Assembly: GCF_000830005.1 (NCBI RefSeq)
Contig: NZ_CP010407.1
Location: 2,523,001-2,587,000 of the forward strand
Reading direction: 5' to 3'
Length of the DNA: 64,000 bases
Source of the DNA: Streptomyces vietnamensis
GTDB lineage: Bacteria > Actinomycetota > Actinomycetes > Streptomycetales > Streptomycetaceae
Shown here: in pieces, positions 1 to 9,020 of the stretch
How positions within the stretch are numbered: the stretch's first letter is position 1
Layout: every line of letters starts with the position of its first letter
The notes under the pieces: model-generated
The model's database searches: none
Seen by the model: the letters and a program-made list of their open reading frames with translations, nothing else
Told to the model about the DNA's origin: nothing
Made by a program: the position numbers and the translations under genes

Positions 1-471
1 GAGGGCCTCGGTGAAGCGGGCGCCGAGCTCGGGGTCGACGATTCCCTCGGCGGCGAGGGCGCGGGTGGGGGCGTCGAAGGCGGGGTCGTTCAGCTCGTCG
101 ACGGTGGCGCGCAGGACGTGCTTGAGGTCGGCGGCGAGGTCCCCGGTGTCGGGGATCTCACTGTCGGCGTCGCCTCCGAGCGCCTCGTTCGCGCGGGCCG
201 CGAGGTCGAGGAAGGCGTCGAGGAGGACGGCCGCCTTGGAGGGCCACCAGCGGTAGATGGTCTGCTTGCCGACGCCGGCGCGGGCGGCGATGCCCTCGAT
301 GGTGGTCTTCGCGTAGCCGGTCTCGGAGACGAGGGCGAGGGCGGCGTCGAAGATGGCGCGGCGGGAGCGCTCGCTGCGGCGGGAGGCGTCGGGGGCGGCC
401 TTGGCGGGCCTGGACGCGGACATGGGCGCGGACTTGGGATCGGGCATGGGATCGGGCCTGGTCTCGGACAT
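1..471 (-). CDS. TetR/AcrR family transcriptional regulator, C-terminus cut off by window edge
   Basis: 157 residues are visible and the frame runs off the left edge, so the ligand-binding domain is mostly missing. A classical TetR helix-turn-helix sits at about residues 38-85, with recognition-helix region VGKQTIYRWWPSKAAVL. The first 30 residues are a loose Pro/Ala/Ser leader with three in-frame Met codons (1, 9, 17), so translation could begin slightly later. The gene is divergent from the dimethylargininase gene, and a perfect 12-bp palindrome lies in the gap just upstream of its start, as expected for an autoregulated repressor. The effector and true targets cannot be told from what is here. 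Confidence 0.85.
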   Translation of the reverse strand, partial: MSETRPDPMPDPKSAPMSASRPAKAAPDASRRSERSRRAIFDAALALVSETGYAKTTIEGIAARAGVGKQTIYRWWPSKAAVLLDAFLDLAARANEALGGDADSEIPDTGDLAADLKHVLRATVDELNDPAFDAPTRALAAEGIVDPELGARFTEAL

Positions 472-490
472 GGCCTCAATCTAGCAGCGG

Positions 491-510
491 GCGAGACGAG
501 ACGTCTCGCC
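491..510. promoter_or_regulatory. Palindromic operator candidate between tetR and ddaH-like gene
   Basis: A perfect palindrome CGAGACGTCTCG occupies 497-508, inside the 155-bp divergent gap and 26 bp upstream of the TetR start codon. It is the only strong dyad in that gap. Position and symmetry fit a TetR operator; binding is inferred. Confidence 0.5.
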
Positions 511-625
511 ACTCGAACAGGCCCGAACCACCCGAACGGTCCACTGCGCGAAGCCCGCCGAGAGCGGACCATGGGGTCCTCCGATCGTCAACCGATCACC
601 GACCGTTCTCCGTGAGGAGGCTTCA

Positions 626-1456
626 TTGCGCACCACTCCGCGCACGTCCTCGCCCCGCCGTTATCTGATGTGCCCACCCACGCACTTCACGGTGACGTAC
701 TCCATCAACCCCTGGATGGACCCCACGAAACCGGTCGACCTGCCGCTCGCCCTCGCCCAGTGGGAGGACCTGCGCGACCGCTACCGCTCGCTCGGCCACA
801 CCGTGGAGCTCCTGGAGCCCGACCCGGCGCTGCCGGACATGGTCTTCGCGGCGAACGGCGCGACGGTCGTCGAGGGCCGGGTCCTCGGCGCGAAGTTCGC
901 CCACCAGGAGCGCGCGGCCGAGGCCGACGCCCATCTGTCCTGGTTCCGCAGGAACGGTTGGCCGGACGACGCCGTGCGGGCCCCGGAGCACGTGAACGAG
1001 GGCGAGGGCGACTTCGCCGTCACCGCCTCCTGGATCCTCGCCGGCCGCGGCTTCCGCTCCAGCCCGCTCTCCCACGACGAGGCGCAGGAGTTCTTCGGCC
1101 GCCCGGTGATCGGCCTGGAGCTGGTGGACCCGCGCTACTACCACCTGGACACGGCACTGTGCGTCCTGGACGACGCCCGGGACGAGGTCATGTACTACCC
1201 GGACGCCTTCTCGCCCGGCAGCCGCAAGGTGCTCGCCCGGCTCTTCCCGGACGCCCTGATCGCGACGGGGACGGACGCCGCCGCCCTCGGCCTCAACGCG
1301 GTCAGCGACGGCCGGAACGTCCTGCTGCCGCAGGCCGCGGTGGGTCTCTTCGACCCGCTCCGCGCCCGCGGCTTCGAACCGGTCGGCATGGACCTGGGCG
1401 AACTCCTCAAGGGCGGCGGCAGCGTGAAGTGCTGCACCCAGGAGCTGCGGCCCTAG
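626..1456 (+). CDS. ddaH: Dimethylargininase / amidinotransferase-family protein
   Basis: This 276-residue protein belongs to the pentein fold of arginine-modifying enzymes. It would hydrolyse N-omega-methylated arginines to citrulline and methylamines, or act on a related guanidino compound. Visible signatures are the N-terminal FTVTYSINPWM segment, PDMVFAANGA, a DTALCVL segment with the preceding His near residue 182, and the C-terminal SVKCCTQEL segment carrying the nucleophilic Cys. Length matches the family. I chose the TTG at 626 because GAGGAGG lies 5 nt upstream and the next in-frame Met has none. It faces the truncated tetR gene across a palindromic operator candidate. An ornithine or arginine amidinotransferase role cannot be excluded. 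Confidence 0.8.
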   Translation: MRTTPRTSSPRRYLMCPPTHFTVTYSINPWMDPTKPVDLPLALAQWEDLRDRYRSLGHTVELLEPDPALPDMVFAANGATVVEGRVLGAKFAHQERAAEADAHLSWFRRNGWPDDAVRAPEHVNEGEGDFAVTASWILAGRGFRSSPLSHDEAQEFFGRPVIGLELVDPRYYHLDTALCVLDDARDEVMYYPDAFSPGSRKVLARLFPDALIATGTDAAALGLNAVSDGRNVLLPQAAVGLFDPLRARGFEPVGMDLGELLKGGGSVKCCTQELRP

Positions 1457-1469
1457 AGCCGGGCAGGCC

Positions 1470-2492
1470 CTAGTCCTCGTCCTCCGGCGGCCAGGCGTCG
1501 CCCCACTCCGCGTCACGGGCCTGCTTGTACAGGGGCCCGTGCCGCTTGGTGACCGTGTCGCGGCCGAGGCCCTCGGGCCCGCAGAGCTCGAGCAGCACCT
1601 GGCCCTTGCGGATCTGCGGCCTGCGGATGATGCGGGAGGCCGCCGGGGTCACCGGGAGGGGGGTCCCCCCTGCTCGAGCGAAGCCGAGAGCTTGGGGGAG
1701 GACGGCGACGACGTACGCGTATTTCTCGTCCTCGTACGGCAGCGAACCGCCCTTCACCTTCCGGTGCAGCGAGGAGCGGCTGACCCGGGCGGAGAAGTGG
1801 CACCAGTCCGTGCCGGGCACGATCGGGCAGGCCCCGCTGTGCGGGCAGGGCGCGGCGACGGTGAAGCCGGCCTCGATCAGCTGCGTACGGGCCGCGATGA
1901 TCCGCTCGTAGCCGTCGGGGGTGCCGGGCTCGACGATCACGACGGCCTGCGCGGCGCGGGCCGCCTCGGTGACGAGCGCCGTCCTGTCCGCCTCGGTCAG
2001 CTCCTTGAGGACGTACGAGACGGTGACCAGGTCGGATGCGGGCAGGTTCAGCGCCGCGCCGATCCGCTCGCGCCGCCACTCGGCGTCGAAGACCCCGGCC
2101 GCCAGCTCGCGGCCGAGCGTGAGGGCGGGCTCCGCCCAGTCCAGGACGGTGGTGCGGGGCGGCGCGCCCTCCCAGGCCTCGGCGACGGCCCAGCTCGCCG
2201 CGCCCGTGCCGCCGCCGACGTCGGTGTGGCTGCGCGGCTCCCAGTCGGGCGCCGCCTCCCGCAGGGCGTACAGGGCGCCCCGTACCGCCTCGAAGGTCGC
2301 CGGCATCCGGTACGCGGCGTACGCGGCGACGTCGGAGCGGTCGCGCAGCACGGGGGCGTCCGTCGGGGTGGTGCCCCGGTAGTTGGCGATCAGCCGCTCG
2401 ACGGCCTGCGCGGCCCGGTTGGGCGGCAGCCCGTCGAGGAGCGCGGCGAGGGCGGCGCGCAGGGAGTCGGCGGAGGGAGCGGAGGCGTTCAC
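1470..2492 (-). CDS. Rsm22-family small-ribosomal-subunit methyltransferase-like protein
   Basis: This 340-residue protein has a SAM-binding motif DVGGGTGAAS at residues 91-100, then a Cys-rich C-terminal part with Cys216, Cys222, Cys231 and Cys304. That Cys pattern is typical of Rsm22/METTL17 relatives, where it holds an Fe-S cluster and the protein assists ribosome small-subunit assembly. The gene starts 9 bp after the MFS gene, so the two are probably co-transcribed. Residues 265-280 are encoded by a dispersed Streptomyces palindromic repeat (1658-1699) that keeps the frame open. That stretch interrupts the segment joining the Cys cluster to the conserved RIIRRPQIRKGQ segment. Function in bacteria is inferred from family. 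Confidence 0.75.
   Translation of the reverse strand: MNASAPSADSLRAALAALLDGLPPNRAAQAVERLIANYRGTTPTDAPVLRDRSDVAAYAAYRMPATFEAVRGALYALREAAPDWEPRSHTDVGGGTGAASWAVAEAWEGAPPRTTVLDWAEPALTLGRELAAGVFDAEWRRERIGAALNLPASDLVTVSYVLKELTEADRTALVTEAARAAQAVVIVEPGTPDGYERIIAARTQLIEAGFTVAAPCPHSGACPIVPGTDWCHFSARVSRSSLHRKVKGGSLPYEDEKYAYVVAVLPQALGFARAGGTPLPVTPAASRIIRRPQIRKGQVLLELCGPEGLGRDTVTKRHGPLYKQARDAEWGDAWPPEDED
1658..1699. repeat. Dispersed Streptomyces palindromic repeat inside a coding region
   Basis: Between G and C runs that could pair lies a core with GCTCGAGC and GAAGCCGAGAGCTT. I recognise this as a short repeat scattered in Streptomyces genomes, usually intergenic. Here it lies inside the Rsm22-like gene and reads in frame as LPQALGFARAGGTPLP. 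Confidence 0.7.
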
Positions 2493-2501
2493 CGAAACAG
2501 T

Positions 2502-3818
2502 CTAGGCGGGCTCGTCGGCCCGGGGTTTCGCCGTGCGCCGGGCTTCCGTCGTGCGCCAGGGGCGGCACAGGCCCAGGAAGCAGGCGAGGGCCAGGACGGC
2601 GCAGCCGAGCTGGACGACCGCCATCGGGACGGCGGTGTGCTCGCCGGCGATGCCGACGAGCGGGGAGGCGACGGCGCCGATGAGGAAGGAGGAGGTGCCG
2701 AGGAGCGCGGAGGCGGAGCCGGCGGCGTGCGGGGTGCGCATCAGGGCCTGGGCGTTGGTGTTGGGCATGGCCAGGCCCATCGCGGACATCAGGACGAAGA
2801 GTCCGGCGGCGACGGGGGCGAGGCCGACCTTGCCGAGGACGCCGGTGGTCATGAGGGTGAGCGCGAGGCCGGCGAGCAGGATGGTGCCGAGGCCGAAGCC
2901 GAGGGCCTTGTCGAGGCTGACGCGGCCGACGAGGAGCTTGCCGTTGATCTGGCCGACGGCGACGAGCCCGATGGAGTTGAGGCCGAAGAGCAGGCTGAAG
3001 GTCTGCGGGGAGGCGCCGTAGATCTCCTGCACCACGAACGGGGACGCGCTGATGTACGCGAAGAGGGCGGCGAAGGCGAGGCCGCCGGTCAGCATGTAGC
3101 CGGTGAAGACCCGGTCGGCGAGGAGTCCGCGCATGGTGCGCAGGGCCTCCCCGACCCCGCCCTCGTGCCGCCGCTCGGCGGGCAGCGTCTCGTGGAGGAA
3201 GCGCCAGACGACGACGGTGAGCAGGACGCCGATCACGGTGAGGACGTGGAAGACGCCCCGCCAGTCGGTGAGCCGGAGGATCTGGCCGCCGATGAGGGGG
3301 GCGATGATCGGGGCGACGCCGGAGATCAGCATCAGGGTGGAGAAGAAGCGGGCCATCTCGACGCCGTCGTAGAGGTCGCGGACGACGGCGCGGGCGATGA
3401 CGATGCCGGCGGCGCCGGCGAGGCCCTGGAGCAGCCGGAAGCCGATGAGCAGTTCGGCGGTGGGCGCGAGGGCGCAGACGGCGGTGGCGAGGACGTACAC
3501 GAGCATGCCGATGAGCAGCGGGCGGCGGCGCCCCCACTTGTCGCTCATGGGGCCGACGACGAGCTGGCCGAGGGCCATGCCGGCGAGGCAGGCGGTGAGG
3601 GTGAGCTGCACGGTGGCGGCGGGGGCCCGCAGCGCGCCGGTGACCTCCGGCAGTGCCGGGAGGTACATGTCCATGGAGAGCGGGGGGAGGGCGGTGAGCC
3701 CGCCCAGGACGAGGGTGACGAGGAGCCCCGTCCGCCGGGCGGCGGTGGCGACGGGGGCGGTTTCGGTTATGTGTCCCTGTGTTGTTTTCTGGCCGCTCTC
3801 CGGCATCGACTGCTCCAT
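2502..3818 (-). CDS. Bcr/CflA-type MFS drug exporter
   Basis: This 438-residue membrane protein has about 12 hydrophobic segments. The first helix ends in the PLSMDMYLPALP signature that marks the Bcr/CflA (DHA1) drug:H+ antiporters. The MFS loop motif GPMSDKWGRRRP follows transmembrane segment 2. It would sit in the cytoplasmic membrane and export a small hydrophobic drug or metabolite in exchange for protons. The ATG at 3818 has AAGGA 9 nt upstream. The Rsm22-like gene follows 9 bp downstream. A 19-bp dyad (CTCGACC-N5-GGTCGAG) lies upstream, between it and the divergent oxidoreductase. The substrate is unknown. Confidence 0.88.
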   Translation of the reverse strand: MEQSMPESGQKTTQGHITETAPVATAARRTGLLVTLVLGGLTALPPLSMDMYLPALPEVTGALRAPAATVQLTLTACLAGMALGQLVVGPMSDKWGRRRPLLIGMLVYVLATAVCALAPTAELLIGFRLLQGLAGAAGIVIARAVVRDLYDGVEMARFFSTLMLISGVAPIIAPLIGGQILRLTDWRGVFHVLTVIGVLLTVVVWRFLHETLPAERRHEGGVGEALRTMRGLLADRVFTGYMLTGGLAFAALFAYISASPFVVQEIYGASPQTFSLLFGLNSIGLVAVGQINGKLLVGRVSLDKALGFGLGTILLAGLALTLMTTGVLGKVGLAPVAAGLFVLMSAMGLAMPNTNAQALMRTPHAAGSASALLGTSSFLIGAVASPLVGIAGEHTAVPMAVVQLGCAVLALACFLGLCRPWRTTEARRTAKPRADEPA

Positions 3819-3846
3819 TTCGTTGAATCCTTACTTATGCTCTCAG

Positions 3847-3865
3847 CTCGACCGGGATGGTCGAG
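3847..3865. promoter_or_regulatory. Inverted repeat CTCGACC-N5-GGTCGAG, operator candidate
   Basis: Perfect 7-bp arms with a 5-nt spacer sit in the 79-bp gap between the divergent MFS and Gfo/Idh genes, 29 bp from the MFS start codon. Regulator unknown. Confidence 0.4.
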
Positions 3866-3897
3866 ACCTCTCTGGGACATGACGGACGGGTGGGGAC

Positions 3898-4899
3898 ATG
3901 GGTGACAGGGTGCGCTGGGGGATCCTGGCGACGGGCGGCATAGCGGAACGGTTCACCAAAGACCTGCTGGCGCTCGAAGGCGCCGAGGTGGTCGCGGTGG
4001 CGTCCCGTACGGAGGCCTCGGCGAAGGCCTTCGCGGACCGGTTCGGGATTCCGCGGGCGTACGGGGAGTGGGCCGGGCTCTTCGCCGACGAGTCCGTCGA
4101 CGTGGTGTACGTGGCGACTCCGCATCACGCGCACCGCACGGCCTCCGGCCTCGCCCTTGAGGCGGGCAAGGCGGTGCTCTGCGAGAAGGCTCTCACACTC
4201 AACGCCCGCGAGGCGGAGGAACTGACGGCTCTCGCCCGGGACCGCGGCCTCTTCCTCATGGAGGCCATGTGGATGTACTGCAACCCGCTGATCCGGCGGA
4301 TCGCGGAACTGGTCCGCGGCGGGGCGATCGGCGAGGTCCGCACGGTCCAGGCGGACTTCGGGCTCCTGGGCCCCTTCGACGCCGGCCACCGGCTGCGGGA
4401 CCCGGCGGTGGGCGGCGGGGCGCTGCTCGACCTCGGGGTGTACCCGGTGTCGTTCGCGCAGCTGCTGCTCGGCGAGCCGTCGGCGGTGCACGCGCACGCG
4501 CGGATCTCGCCGGAGGGCGTCGACCTGAACACGGGCATGCTGCTGGGCTGGGACTCGGGCGCCTCGGCGCTGCTGTCCTGCTCGCTGGAGGCGGACACTC
4601 CGCTGACGGCCTCGGTGACGGGCACGGAGGGCCGGATCGACGTCCCGCGCGGCTTCTTCTTCCCCGAGCGGTTCACCCTGCGCCGCAACGGCCACGAGCC
4701 GGAGGAGTTCGTGTCGACGGACGACCCGCTCTCCTTCCGGCACGAGGCCGCCGAGGTGATGCGCTGTCTGCGGGCGGGCGAGACGGAGTCCCCGCTCGTC
4801 CCCCTGGACGGTTCGCTCGCCGTGATGCGGACGCTCGACGCGGTACGGGACCGCATCGGCGTCCGCTATCCCTCCGAGCTCGCGGCTACGCGGGCTTGA
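3898..4899 (+). CDS. Gfo/Idh/MocA-family NAD(P)-dependent oxidoreductase
   Basis: This 333-residue protein has an N-terminal Rossmann fold ([13 protein letters not shown], residues 5-17) and the family signature CEKALTLN near residue 95, whose Lys is the usual catalytic residue. A C-terminal beta-sheet substrate domain with the [12 protein letters not shown] motif follows. Relatives oxidise or reduce sugars, inositols or trans-dihydrodiols in the cytoplasm; the substrate is not deducible. The ATG at 3898 follows GGTGGGG. The last 14 nt overlap the 3' end of the convergent phosphatase gene. Confidence 0.85.
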   Translation: MGDRVRWGILATGGIAERFTKDLLALEGAEVVAVASRTEASAKAFADRFGIPRAYGEWAGLFADESVDVVYVATPHHAHRTASGLALEAGKAVLCEKALTLNAREAEELTALARDRGLFLMEAMWMYCNPLIRRIAELVRGGAIGEVRTVQADFGLLGPFDAGHRLRDPAVGGGALLDLGVYPVSFAQLLLGEPSAVHAHARISPEGVDLNTGMLLGWDSGASALLSCSLEADTPLTASVTGTEGRIDVPRGFFFPERFTLRRNGHEPEEFVSTDDPLSFRHEAAEVMRCLRAGETESPLVPLDGSLAVMRTLDAVRDRIGVRYPSELAATRA

Positions 4900-6514
4900 G
4901 GCCCGGGTCGCCCGCCTCGGTGACGTAGGAGGCGGCGGTGGTGACGGGGGCGCCCGGCCGGGTCACGTACGGGACCGTACGGAAGTCGGCGCGGGCGCTC
5001 TCCTCGCCGAGCGCGACCGTGACATAGCCGCGCCGCCCGTTGAAGAACCTCAGGTGCGGGTTGGCCTGCATGAGCCGGTCGTGGTTCGAGGGCCGGTCGG
5101 CGCCGTCCTTGCCGCTGGAGATCGAGGTGGCGACGATCTCGGTGCCGAGGGTCTGGGAGCCGGGGTCGCGGAAGTCGGCCTTGATGTCCAGGCCGTAGCC
5201 GACGTGGACGTCTCCGGTGAGCACCATCAGGTTCTCGACGCCGGCGGCCTCCGCCCCGGCGAGGATCCGCTGCCGGGAGGCCGGGTAGCCGTCCCAGGAG
5301 TCCATGGAGAGCTTGAAGTCGGCGGTGGAGCGGTCGCGGCGCTCGGAGAGGACGACCTGCTGCGGCAGCACGTTCCAGCGGGCGTCGGAGGCCTGCCAGC
5401 CGTCGAGCAGCCAGCGCTCCTGCGCGGCACCGGTCAGGGTGCGCGCCGGGTCCTCGGACTCGGGCCCCGGGACCTGCCAGCCGTCCCCGTACGCCTGGTC
5501 GGAGCGGTACTGGCGGGTGTCGAGGATGTCGAACTGGGCGAGCCGCCCGAAGCGCAGCCGCCGGTACAGCTTCATGTCGGGGCCCTCGGGCTGCTGGGGG
5601 CGGCGCAGGGGCTGGTGCTCCCAGTACGCGCGGTAGGCGGCGGCGCGGCGGAGCAGGAACTCCTCCGGCGGGACGCCGTTCTCGGGGATGTCGCCCGCGT
5701 AGTTGTTCTCGGTCTCGTGGTCGTCCCAGGTGACGACGAAGGGGTGGGCGGCGTGCGCGGCGCGCAGGTCGGGGTCGGACTTGTAGAGCGCGTAGCGGAG
5801 CCGGTAGTCCTCCAGGGTGAGGGTCTCCCGGTTGAACAGGTCGGGAAGCCGGCGGTCGGTGTAGGCGCGGGCGCCGCCGGTGGCGTTGACGGCGTACTCG
5901 TACAGGTAGTCGCCGAGGTGGAAGACGACGTCGACGTCCTCCTGCGCGAGGTGGCCGTAGGCCGTGAAGTACCCGTCGTGGTAGGCCTGGCAGGAGACGG
6001 CGGCGAGCTTCAGTTCGCTGTTCCGCGCGCCGGGTGCCGGGGCCGTACGGGTCCGCCCCACCGGACTGGTCCAGTCGCCGACGCGGAAGCGGTAGAAGAA
6101 CACGCGGTCGGAGTCGAGGTGCTCGACCTCGACGTGGACGGCGTGCCGGAACTCCGGGTGCGCGATGGCCAGGCCGCGCCGGACGGTCCGGGTGAACCGC
6201 TCGTCGTGGGCGAGCTCCCAGTGCACGGAGACCCGCTCGGCGGGCAGTCCGCCCTCGGGCTCGAAGGGGCGGGGCGCGAGCCGCGTCCAGAGCAGTACGG
6301 AGCTCGGGAGCGGGTCGCCCGAGGCGACGCCGAGGGTGAACGGGTCCTCGGCGACACGCCGGGCGTCGAGTTCGGCGGCGGCCGCGGCGCCGGCCGCCGG
6401 CAGCTGGGTGGCGAAGGCGAGCGCGGCGGCGGCGCCGGTGACGGTCAGGAACCGCCGGCGGCCGAAGTGGCGTGCGGCGGCGCGGAGTTCCTCGGAATGG
6501 CGTACGTGGGTCAT
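4886..6514 (-). CDS. phoD: Tat-exported PhoD-family alkaline phosphatase/phosphodiesterase
   Basis: This 542-residue precursor starts with a twin-arginine signal ([16 protein letters not shown], about residues 18-33) and an Ala-rich cleavage region, so it is exported folded. A PhoD N-terminal beta domain follows ([21 protein letters not shown]), then the metallophosphoesterase core with HLGDYLYEY and [14 protein letters not shown], which supply Fe/Ca ligands. It would release phosphate from phosphodiesters outside the cell. The ATG at 6514 follows GGGGAGGGG; an upstream in-frame Met lacks a ribosome site. I saw no clear PHO box in the 135-bp divergent gap. The stop lies within the convergent oxidoreductase gene. 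Confidence 0.9.
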   Translation of the reverse strand: MTHVRHSEELRAAARHFGRRRFLTVTGAAAALAFATQLPAAGAAAAAELDARRVAEDPFTLGVASGDPLPSSVLLWTRLAPRPFEPEGGLPAERVSVHWELAHDERFTRTVRRGLAIAHPEFRHAVHVEVEHLDSDRVFFYRFRVGDWTSPVGRTRTAPAPGARNSELKLAAVSCQAYHDGYFTAYGHLAQEDVDVVFHLGDYLYEYAVNATGGARAYTDRRLPDLFNRETLTLEDYRLRYALYKSDPDLRAAHAAHPFVVTWDDHETENNYAGDIPENGVPPEEFLLRRAAAYRAYWEHQPLRRPQQPEGPDMKLYRRLRFGRLAQFDILDTRQYRSDQAYGDGWQVPGPESEDPARTLTGAAQERWLLDGWQASDARWNVLPQQVVLSERRDRSTADFKLSMDSWDGYPASRQRILAGAEAAGVENLMVLTGDVHVGYGLDIKADFRDPGSQTLGTEIVATSISSGKDGADRPSNHDRLMQANPHLRFFNGRRGYVTVALGEESARADFRTVPYVTRPGAPVTTAASYVTEAGDPGLKPA

Positions 6515-6649
6515 GTGCCCCTCCCCAGACGGATGCTGTCCGTCCGTCATTCGAAGGGCAGGGGACGACCTCGCATTGTCGAGTACAGAACATCCACGTG
6601 TCGGACGGATGAGTTCATGGGGCACGCGTCTCGCGTACGCTGCGCGCCC

Positions 6650-7393
6650 ATGAGCATCGCAGTGGTGACGGGAGCCGGTTCGGGCATCGGCCGGAGCGTG
6701 GCGCTGGCCCTCGCGGCGGCCGGCTGGTCGGTGGCCCTGGCGGGCCGCAGGGCGGAGGCCCTGGAGGAGACGGCGGCGTCCCTGCCGACGGGCGACTTCC
6801 TGGCCGTCCCGACGGACGTGACCTCGGAAGAGGAGGTCGCCGCCCTCTTCACGGCGGTGCGGGACCGCTGGGGCCGGGTCGACCTGCTCTTCAACAACGC
6901 CGGTACGTTCGCGGGCGGCGGCGTCCCCGTCGAGGACCTGGACCCGGCGACCTGGCGCGCGGTCGTCGACGTGAACCTGACGGGCGCGTTCCTGTGCGCC
7001 CAGGCCGCCTTCCGGGCCATGAAGGAGCAGGACCCGCAGGGCGGCCGGATCATCAACAACGGCTCGATCTCGGCGCACGTGCCACGCCCGCACTCGATCG
7101 CGTACACGGCGACGAAGCACGCGATGACGGGCCTGACGAAGTCCCTGTCGCTCGACGGCCGCCCGTACCGGATCGCCTGCGGCCAGATCGACATCGGCAA
7201 CGCGGCGACGGAGATGACGGCCCGCATGCAGACCGGCATCCTCCAGGCCGACGGTCAGCTGGCGGTGGAGCCGGTGATGGACGCGGCGGACGTGGCGGCG
7301 ACGGTGGTGCACATGGCGGCGCTGCCGCTGGAGGCGAACGTGCAGTTCGCGACGGTGATGGCGACGACGATGCCGTACATCGGCCGGGGGTAG
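6650..7393 (+). CDS. Short-chain dehydrogenase/reductase
   Basis: This 247-residue classical SDR has the cofactor motif TGAGSGIG (residues 8-15), NNAG near residue 88, and the catalytic Ser, Tyr and Lys in GSISAHV and YTATK. It would oxidise or reduce an alcohol/ketone with NAD(P)H. The C-terminus contains paired Met-Thr and ends without extra domains. No ribosome-binding sequence precedes the ATG, but TACGCT lies about 10 bp upstream, so the message may be leaderless. The 3' end is duplicated in the terminator that follows. Substrate unknown. Confidence 0.85.
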   Translation: MSIAVVTGAGSGIGRSVALALAAAGWSVALAGRRAEALEETAASLPTGDFLAVPTDVTSEEEVAALFTAVRDRWGRVDLLFNNAGTFAGGGVPVEDLDPATWRAVVDVNLTGAFLCAQAAFRAMKEQDPQGGRIINNGSISAHVPRPHSIAYTATKHAMTGLTKSLSLDGRPYRIACGQIDIGNAATEMTARMQTGILQADGQLAVEPVMDAADVAATVVHMAALPLEANVQFATVMATTMPYIGRG

Positions 7394-7401
7394 CGCGACA
7401 T

Positions 7402-7428
7402 CGGCCGGGGGGGTAGCGCCCCCGGCCG
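7402..7428. terminator. Bidirectional hairpin between convergent genes
   Basis: Perfect 10-bp arms CGGCCGGGGG and CCCCCGGCCG flank a 7-nt loop. It lies between the SDR stop and the NTF2-like stop. The left arm repeats the last codons of the SDR gene. Confidence 0.7.
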
Positions 7429-7440
7429 ACGACGCGGGGG

Positions 7441-7764
7441 TCAGGCCTGCCCGGTCTCGAAGCGCGAGACCTTTCCGCCGTCGACGGTGAAGACCCACTT
7501 GGTCCGCATCGAGCCCCAGGTGTCGTTGCGGTAGTCGGCGACGAGGCTGCGCCCGCCGTCCGCCTCGGACACGACGTCCATGTGCCCGCGCGAGGCGAAC
7601 ACCTCCCGGTCGAGCCACTCCCGCACATCGCGGTCGGAGCCGTCGTCGGACATGGTCGCGCCGGGGGTCATGGCCTCGAAGAGGGCCGACTCGTCGTTGG
7701 CGTTGAGGGCCGTGACGAATTCACGCACGGCCGGGTCGCTGAGCTGCTTCACGGGAATGGTCAT
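7441..7764 (-). CDS. NTF2/SnoaL-like fold small protein
   Basis: The 107-residue product has the layout of SnoaL-like/NTF2 cone proteins. An N-terminal helix (VREFVTALNANDESALFEAMTPGA) is followed by a loop and C-terminal beta strands ending in KWVFTVDGGKVSRFETGQA. Such proteins bind small hydrophobic ligands or act as isomerases or cyclases, but no catalytic residue is evident. The ATG at 7764 follows GGGTGGGG; an earlier Met four codons upstream has no such site. Convergent with the SDR gene across a hairpin. Function unassigned. Confidence 0.65.
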   Translation of the reverse strand: MTIPVKQLSDPAVREFVTALNANDESALFEAMTPGATMSDDGSDRDVREWLDREVFASRGHMDVVSEADGGRSLVADYRNDTWGSMRTKWVFTVDGGKVSRFETGQA

Positions 7765-7842
7765 GCCCCACCCGTACACCCGCGGGGCGCCCGTCTCCGG
7801 GCGCCCCGGCCGTGAGGTCCCTCCGACAGCGGTCCTGAACCG

Positions 7843-8928
7843 TCAGGACCAGTCGCAGGCCTTGCCGTCGCCGTCGCGGTCGAGACCCGAGCGGTAGCCG
7901 GGCTGGCCGGCGTAGATGGGGGCCTTGCCGGCGGCGCGGACGGCGTCGCAGTTCTTGTAGTAGGCGGCGCCGCCACCGCCACTGGAGCCGCCACCGCCGC
8001 TGGAGCCGCCGGAACCTCCGGAACCGGAGCCTCCGCTGCCGCCGCCGTGGCGATTCGGGTCCGGGTCCGGGTTCAGCTGCGCGTAGTCCTCGGACGGGCA
8101 GGAGAGGCCGGGCCGGGCGAGGGAGAGCCGTACGGACATGTACTCCGGCCGCTCGATGTCCTCGCCCGCCTCCGGGTCCTGGAAGCAGATCCGCCAGTCG
8201 TCGTGACGGGCCGCCAGGTCGACGTCCGTGTACACGCTGTCGCCGCGGATCTCACTGAGGCCCGCCTTCCGGAGCACGGCGGAGCCGGCCGCGAAGGTCT
8301 TGCCGACGACGTTCGGCACCTTGGGGAAGACGACGGCCTCGCCGTCCCGCGCCGGACAGGGGCTGCTCTTCTCGACGACGGCGAACTCGATCCGGGCCCT
8401 GCGTCCTTCCTCGGTCGTGGCGGTCTCCCCGGCGGCCGGCTCCTGGAAGCAGACCTTCCAGTTGCCGTCGACGAGCTGCATCTTGTCGTCCTCGGTGGCG
8501 TCGTGCGAACGCGCCCGGAACCCGGCCTCGTACGCCGCCTGCGAGGCGGTCTCCAGGTTCTGGCCGGTGTAGTCGGCGACGACCCGGCGCACGAGGGGAG
8601 TCGGCGTGGGGGTGTACGGGGTGTACGGGGTGTAGGACGGGAACTTGCCGACCTGCGGCTTGGCGTCGGCCACCGCCGGCTTGTCCGCCGGCGGCTCGCT
8701 CGTGCCCATGGCCACGAACCAGACGCCGGACAGCACCGTCGCGAGCACCTTCCGCCCCGGCGACCAACGGCTGCGCCAGGCAAGGATGATGCCCAGGGGC
8801 GGCAGGAGGACGAGACAGAGGACGACGACCCCGGGCCGCCGCCACCGCGACTCCTCGCGAACCGGCCCCGTGTCCCCCTTGCCCCGCTCGTTCCCCTCGT
8901 CCCCCTTGCCCGCCTTGTCCAGCGACAC
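7843..8928 (-). CDS. Membrane-anchored PASTA-like protein with C-terminal excalibur domain
   Basis: With the GTG at 8928 the product has 361 residues. A charged N-terminal tail is followed by two membrane segments at about 33-75, then a Tyr-Thr-Pro repeat (YTPYTPYTPTPTP). Two PASTA-like modules follow (VVADYTGQNLETA and VPNVVGKTFAAGSAV), each ending in a Cys-containing C-F-Q-(D/E)-P segment. A Gly/Ser linker leads to an excalibur calcium-binding motif DRDGDGKACDW at the C-terminus. The extracytoplasmic part probably contacts peptidoglycan and binds Ca2+. GTG 8928 is chosen because a likely -10 (TACCCT) lies between it and the alternative ATG at 8991. Confidence 0.65.
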   Translation of the reverse strand: MSLDKAGKGDEGNERGKGDTGPVREESRWRRPGVVVLCLVLLPPLGIILAWRSRWSPGRKVLATVLSGVWFVAMGTSEPPADKPAVADAKPQVGKFPSYTPYTPYTPTPTPLVRRVVADYTGQNLETASQAAYEAGFRARSHDATEDDKMQLVDGNWKVCFQEPAAGETATTEEGRRARIEFAVVEKSSPCPARDGEAVVFPKVPNVVGKTFAAGSAVLRKAGLSEIRGDSVYTDVDLAARHDDWRICFQDPEAGEDIERPEYMSVRLSLARPGLSCPSEDYAQLNPDPDPNRHGGGSGGSGSGGSGGSSGGGGSSGGGGAAYYKNCDAVRAAGKAPIYAGQPGYRSGLDRDGDGKACDWS

Positions 8929-9020
8929 GCCCACCCGACCCTGCCCCTCCCTGACGACATCTCGGCGCCACACAGGGTATGACCTGCACATTCACCGGAT
9001 GCGCCCAGGGTGGGCCGGGG

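Noticed and set aside
1539..3905. 788-codon open frame on the plus strand opposite the Rsm22-like and MFS genes
   Set aside because: It is the antisense shadow of two well-recognised genes; the product is Gly/Glu-rich without any motif, as GC-rich shadows are.
5054..6649. Long N-terminal extension of the SDR at 6650
   Set aside because: It runs antisense to phoD and has no family match; the Rossmann motif begins at the ATG chosen.
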